The notes under the pieces are model-generated. The model was given only the letters and a program-made list of their open reading frames with translations. It had not been told where the DNA came from and searched no databases. The position numbers and the translations under genes were made by a program. From Cyprinodon diabolis (Eukaryota; Chordata; Actinopteri; Cyprinodontiformes; Cyprinodontidae): 64,000 nt of DNA. Location: assembly GCA_030533445.1 (NCBI GenBank), contig JARPUW010000260.1:124001-188000 (forward strand), read 5' to 3'. Positions within the stretch are counted from its first letter, which is position 1; each line of letters opens with the position of its first letter. Below, piece by piece: positions 59,217-64,000 of the stretch.

Positions 59217-61676
59217 CAATGAGCAATATGCCAGAATGTATGAGTGTGTATAAGGAAGAGGCTTTTATTCTGTAGAGTCCTTGGAGTCTTATTTTGAAAG
59301 TCTATCATGGAAGTGCATCTAAAGATGGGGCATGCCCAGCAGTTATATAGAATCAATTTCCAAATGTTAAATCACTGGTTTTCCATGTTATTAGGTGAAT
59401 AGTTGCTGTATTACAGAGTAAATGGGAGACTTTTATTGTGAAATTTGCTCTGGGTGTGTTTTGAAAAGGTCACTAGAGTCTAATAAAAACAACCTGGAAG
59501 AGTTTGGGTCATAATGTTGAGCCATTTGCATCAATTAATGCATTAGTATAATCTAGAGGCTTTTATTTTGTAGGGTCGCTGGAGTCTTATTTTGAAAGTC
59601 CAACAGAGTTGTGTTTATAGAAAATGTTCAGACCCGTCAATGATAGTTGATTACTTTCCAATCGTTAAATCACTCTTTTTCCATGTTATTAGGGCAGTAG
59701 ATGAAGCGGAAATGGGAGGCTTTTATTTTGAAATTTGCTATAGGGTGTGTTTTAAACAGTCTCCTAGAGTCTATTCTCTAAAACGGGGTTGAGTTTGGGT
59801 CATAATGTTGAGCCATATAGGGCAATAAATATATGTAAAAAATATAGAGGCTTTTATTTTGTAGGGTCCCTGGAGTCTTATTTTGAAAGTCTATCAGTGC
59901 TGAGTGGCAAGGGAAGTGTCATGGACAGCAGTCATATAGTATCCATTTCCCAATGTTAAATCAGTCCTTTCACCCTCCATTAGATTAATATGTGCTGTTT
60001 AAAACAGCAGAGGTAAAATCTGTTTGAAGCTTGGTAACCTTGACAACGCTTAACGAGCCTCTCACTGACACAGACAACAGCTGCACTCACTATTCGTTTC
60101 TTCTTCCCAGGCTTTTTTGTATAGGAAGAACGGCACCGAACAAACGACTACTGATCAAAAACCGTATGAGTTATTCAAAAAACATTTTCACCATGAGCAT
60201 CAGCAATCCTTCGACTCCAACTATACCAACTTTGGTGTATGTGTGTCATTCAGAACAATATTTATGACGACTTGAAAACACATAGTCTGATTCGTTTCTC
60301 TCCCATCTTCAGCTCAAAAAGAATGGAGAAAGGCTGAAACTCATCGACTTTAGGTTGGTCTGGAGGGTTTTTAAGGAAAAGTATTAATCCTACCGTAATT
60401 CCGAAGACATTATGTGAGTCCAGAGGTTTCAGTCTACAAACTGACCAAAAATGGTGACTGTAGCTCCAAATATGTGGCCGTGAGGGCGAGAATAAGATGT
60501 TTGATCTTAAAAAAATGGCCGCCTCACACTAAGATTTCAGCAGCTGCACTCTAGCAGGCTGCTGCAGAAGCTAACTGTCAGCTAGCTTCCAGGTGCTTAC
60601 CCTCCGAACAAACGACTGCTGAGCAAAAACCGTAAAAGATATCTGAAAAATTCTTTCAGTGAAAGCAACATCTATCCTTTGTCTCAGACTGGGGTAACCT
60701 TCATGTCTGTAGGTCTTTCACAACCCAAAACGAAGCACAAACAAAATGGTTGGCCCACATGCTCCTCCCTTTGTTTGAACTGCAGGACCTCACTCTCACT
60801 CACCTTTTAGCTGCTAAAGCACCCCTCCGAACAAACGACTGCTGAGTAAAAACCGTAAAAGGTATCTGAAAAATTCTTTTTATCTAAGCGACAGCTATAT
60901 CTTGTCTTCAATTGGAGTAACTTTCATGGCTGTAGGTCATCTACAAACTGAACAGGAAGAGAAAGAAAAAGAAAAAACGTTTCATCACACCTAAGCTTCT
61001 AATTGAGCTAGCTGCAGCAGGTCACTGTCACTCAGCTTTCAGGTGCTTAAAATGTCCTCCGAACAAACGACTGCTGAGCAAAAACCGTATGAGTTATTCA
61101 AAAAATTTTTTCACCGTGAGCGTCAGTCCTGCTTCGACTCCAACTATGCCAACTTTGGTGTATGTGTGTCATTCAGAAAAATATTTATGACGAGTTTAAA
61201 ACACATAGTCTGATTCGTTTTTCTCCCCTCTTCTGCTCCAAAACCAATGAAAAACGGCTCTGATTTTCATCGACTTTAGGTCGGTCTGGAGGGTTTTTAA
61301 GGAAAAGTATTAATCCTACCGTAATTCCGAAGATATTGTGTGGGTCCAGAGATTTCAGTCTACAAACTGACCAAAAATGGTGACTCTAGCTATAAATATG
61401 TGGCCGTGAGGGCGAGTTTAAAATGTTTTTTTGTGTTTAAAAAACGCCTGCCTCACACTCTAGCTTTTCAGTTGCTCCACTCTAGCAGGCTGGATTTTGC
61501 TAAAACTTTGTGGCGCTTGAGGTCTGATTATACAAAAACCGTAGCAGTTATCAACATACCGTCTTCAGTTTTAAATAGACGAAGGATTTATCTACAAACT
61601 GAGCTTCAAACTGTTTTTCTAGGTGAATGTATGCCGACACAGTGAAGTGCTGTTTTTTATGCTTTTTTTTTCCTCT

Positions 61677-64000
61677 CCCCATTCATTTCCTATGGGATTT
61701 TTTTGCGACGTTTTCGCTAATAATTCGCAAACCTTCGGACTAATGAGAAAGTTTTATACAAGCACACATCACCCCATTGGTCCCGACGCGTGTGCCAACT
61801 TTGGGCCCGATCCGCCAAACCGTGCGGGACTAGTTACGCGCCAAAGTTTTGGGTATACGGGAGAATTATAATAATAACTAGAAAATTTCTAAAGAAATTT
61901 TGAGGGGGGCCACCTACTGCCCGTCTGGGGAACAGGGCCAATACGGCCCTGGCAAGTTATGTCGGGGCTCCCCAGACCAACTGCTTACGCCTTTGAGGGC
62001 TGCTGAGGGAAGGAAAGAGGGCTAGGTCATGGGCAAAGAGAGCTGTGTGCCACTTGTGCTGAAATCTGGGAAATAGACGTGCACAGCGTATGATGCAAAA
62101 GGGTAATATGGGTTGTCCATATTGAACCGCAGTGGGTAAAGCTCAGTTGGTGGGCTCCGCCCGCCTGCTAGGAGCCCTTGCAGCGATGAAAAAAATCACC
62201 AATGGCGGGCTCTGCCCGCCTGCTAAGAGCCATTGCAGTGATGAAATCACCAATGGCAATGAGCAATATGCCAGAATGTATGAGTGTGTATAAGGAAGAG
62301 GCTTTTATTCTGTAGAGTCCCTGGAGTCTTATTTTGAAAGTCTATCATGGAAGTGCATCTAAAGATGGGTCATGCCCAGCAGTTATATAGAATCAATTTC
62401 CAAATGTTAAATCACTGGTTTTCCATGTTATTAGGTGAATAGTTGCTGTATTACAGAGTAAATGGGAGACTTTTATTGTGAAATTTGCTCTGGGTGTGTT
62501 TTGAAAAGGTCACTAGAGTCTAATAAAAACAACCTGGAAGAGTTTGGGTCATAATGTTGAGCCATTTGCATCAATTAATGCATTAGTATAATCTAGAGGC
62601 TTTTATTTTGTAGGGTCGCTGGAGTCTTATTTTGAAAGTCCAACAGAGTTGTGTTTATAGAAAATGTTCAGACCCGTCAATGATAGTTGATTACTTTCCA
62701 ATCGTTAAATCACTGTTTTTCCATGTTATTAGGGCAGTAGATGAAGCGGAAATGGGAGGCTTTTATTTTGAAATTTGCTATAGGGTGTGTTTTAAACAGT
62801 CTCCTAGAGTCTATTCTCTAAAACGGGGTTGAGTTTGGGTCATAATATTGAGCCATATAGGGCAATAAATATATGTAAAAAATATAGAGGCTTTTATTTT
62901 GTAGGGTCCCTGGAGTCTTATTTTGAAAGTCTATCAGTGCTGAGTGGCAAGGGAAGTGTCCTGGACAGCAGTCATATAGTATCCATTTCCCAATGTTAAA
63001 TCAGTCCTTTCACCCTCCATTAGATTAATATGTGCTGTTTAAAACAGCAGAGGTAAAATCTGTTTGAAGCTTGGTAACCTTGACAACGCTTAACGAGCCT
63101 CTCACTGACACAGACAACAGCTGCACTCACTATTGGTTTCTTCTTCCCAGGCTTTTTTGTATGGGAAGAACGGCAACGAAAACAAACGACTACTGATCAA
63201 AAACCGTATGAGTTATTCAAAAAACATTTTCACCATGAGCATCAGCAATCCTTCGACTCCAAGTATACCAACTTTGGTGTATGTGTGTCATTCAGAACAA
63301 TATTTATGACGACTTGAAAACACATAGTCTGATTCGTTTCTCTTCCATCTTCAGCTCAAAAAGAATGGAGAAAGGCTGAAACTCATCGACTTTAGGTTGG
63401 TCTGGAGGGTTTTTAAGGAAAAGTATTAATCCTACCGTAATTCCGAAGACATTGTGTGAGTCCAGAGGTTTCAGTCTACAAACTGACCAAAAATGGTGAC
63501 TGTAGCTCCAAATATGTGGCCGTGAGGGCGAGAATAAGATGTTTGATCTTAAAAAAATGGCCGCCTCACACTAAGATTTCAGCAGCTGCACTCTAGCAGG
63601 CTGCTGCAGAAGCTAACTGTCAGCTAGCTTCCAGGTGCTTACCCTCCGAACAAACGACTGCTGAGCAAAAACCGTAAAAGATATCTGAAAAATTCTTTCA
63701 GTGAAAGCAACATCTATCCTTTGTCTCAGACTGGGGTAACCTTCATGTCTGTAGGTCTTTCACAACCCAAAACGAAGCACAAACAAAATGGTTGGCCCAC
63801 CTGCTCCTCCCTTTGTTTGAACTGCAGGACCTCACTCTCACTCACCTTTTAGCTGCTAAAGCACCCCTCCGAACAAACGACTGCTGAGTAAAAACCGTAA
63901 AAGGTGTCTGAAAAATTCTTTTTATCTAAGCGACAGCTATATCTTGTCTTCAATTGGAGTAACTTTCATGGCTGTAGGTCATCTACAAACTGAATGGGAA
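61677..64000 (+). repeat. Macrosatellite unit U20, partial (family B)
   Basis: Incomplete: 2,324 bp before the window ends inside subrepeat D3. No hairpin module and only two palindromes. Downstream of the AAT site it follows U16 at offset 12,665 with the same private set (GTGTCCTGGACAGC, GGCAACGAAAACAAACG, CTCCAAGTATACC). GCGCCAAAG near 61838 and AGTTATGTCGG near 61957 set it apart from U16. Confidence 0.95.
62149..62256. repeat. GC-palindrome minisatellite, U20 (2 palindromes)
   Basis: Same two-palindrome form as U16. Confidence 0.9.

Larger units (their letters stand above)
58463..61676 (+). repeat. Macrosatellite unit U19 (family B)
   Basis: Complete unit of 3,214 bp with one hairpin module and four palindromes. 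Family B marks as in U2. Private changes: GTTGGGGGGCTCC at the first palindrome near 59004, GATGGGGCATGCC near 59323, TATTCGTTTC near 60092, TGTATAGGAAG near 60118, CATTATGTGAG near 60408, CTGAACAGGAAG near 60948 and CAGTCCTGCTTCG near 61124. Confidence 0.95.

Overview
The whole window is one uninterrupted head-to-tail tandem array (a macrosatellite). I count 20 copies of a roughly 3.2 kb unit in one orientation, called U1 to U20 here; U20 is cut by the right edge and the array evidently continues past both ends. Complete units run from 3,091 to 3,533 bp, and most of the size difference comes from copy-number changes in short repeats inside the unit. I see no credible protein gene, rRNA, tRNA, snRNA, CRISPR array or intact transposon. 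The open frames present are short or come from minisatellites whose periods are multiples of three, and many of them open at GTG or TTG.

The DNA looks eukaryotic and most likely vertebrate: a kilobase-scale satellite, AAT microsatellites, no operon structure, and many differences between units that are CpG to TpG/CpA changes, as expected where CpG is methylated. A ray-finned fish is my best guess, because the first ~190 bp and the AAT/hairpin module resemble dispersed repeats I remember from teleost genomes. That is memory, not a search.

Layout of a unit (phase starts at CCCCATTCATTTCC, coordinates from U1): (1) dispersed-repeat-like block, 1-190; (2) an AAT tract with 0-5 copies of a 62-bp hairpin module, then an A/T hairpin and a run of G; (3) a GC-rich foldback and a unique spacer, 244-469; (4) a minisatellite built on the palindrome GGCGGGC-NNN-GCCCGCC with 2-5 palindromes, 470-706; (5) a ~291-299 bp internal repeat A-B-C, 747-1794, with B doubled in U1 and U4; (6) a 98-bp intron-like stretch; (7) four diverged copies (D1-D4) of a repeat beginning CGAACAAACGACT, 1919-3314; (8) a tail with a T9 run.

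The units fall into recognisable sequence families: A (U1, U4), B (U2, U16, U19, U20), C (U5, U6, U14, U18), D (U11, U13, U17), E (U10, U15), F (U9, U12) and G (U7, U8). U3 is a clear mosaic. The order along the array is A-B-mosaic-A-C-C-G-G-F-E-D-F-D-C-E-B-D-C-B-B, which is not a regular higher-order repeat. This points to ongoing unequal exchange and gene conversion. The most notable structural point is that the unit carries two separate foldback systems, and both change copy number. When present, the hairpin module can pair with the flanking sequence to form a three-way junction.
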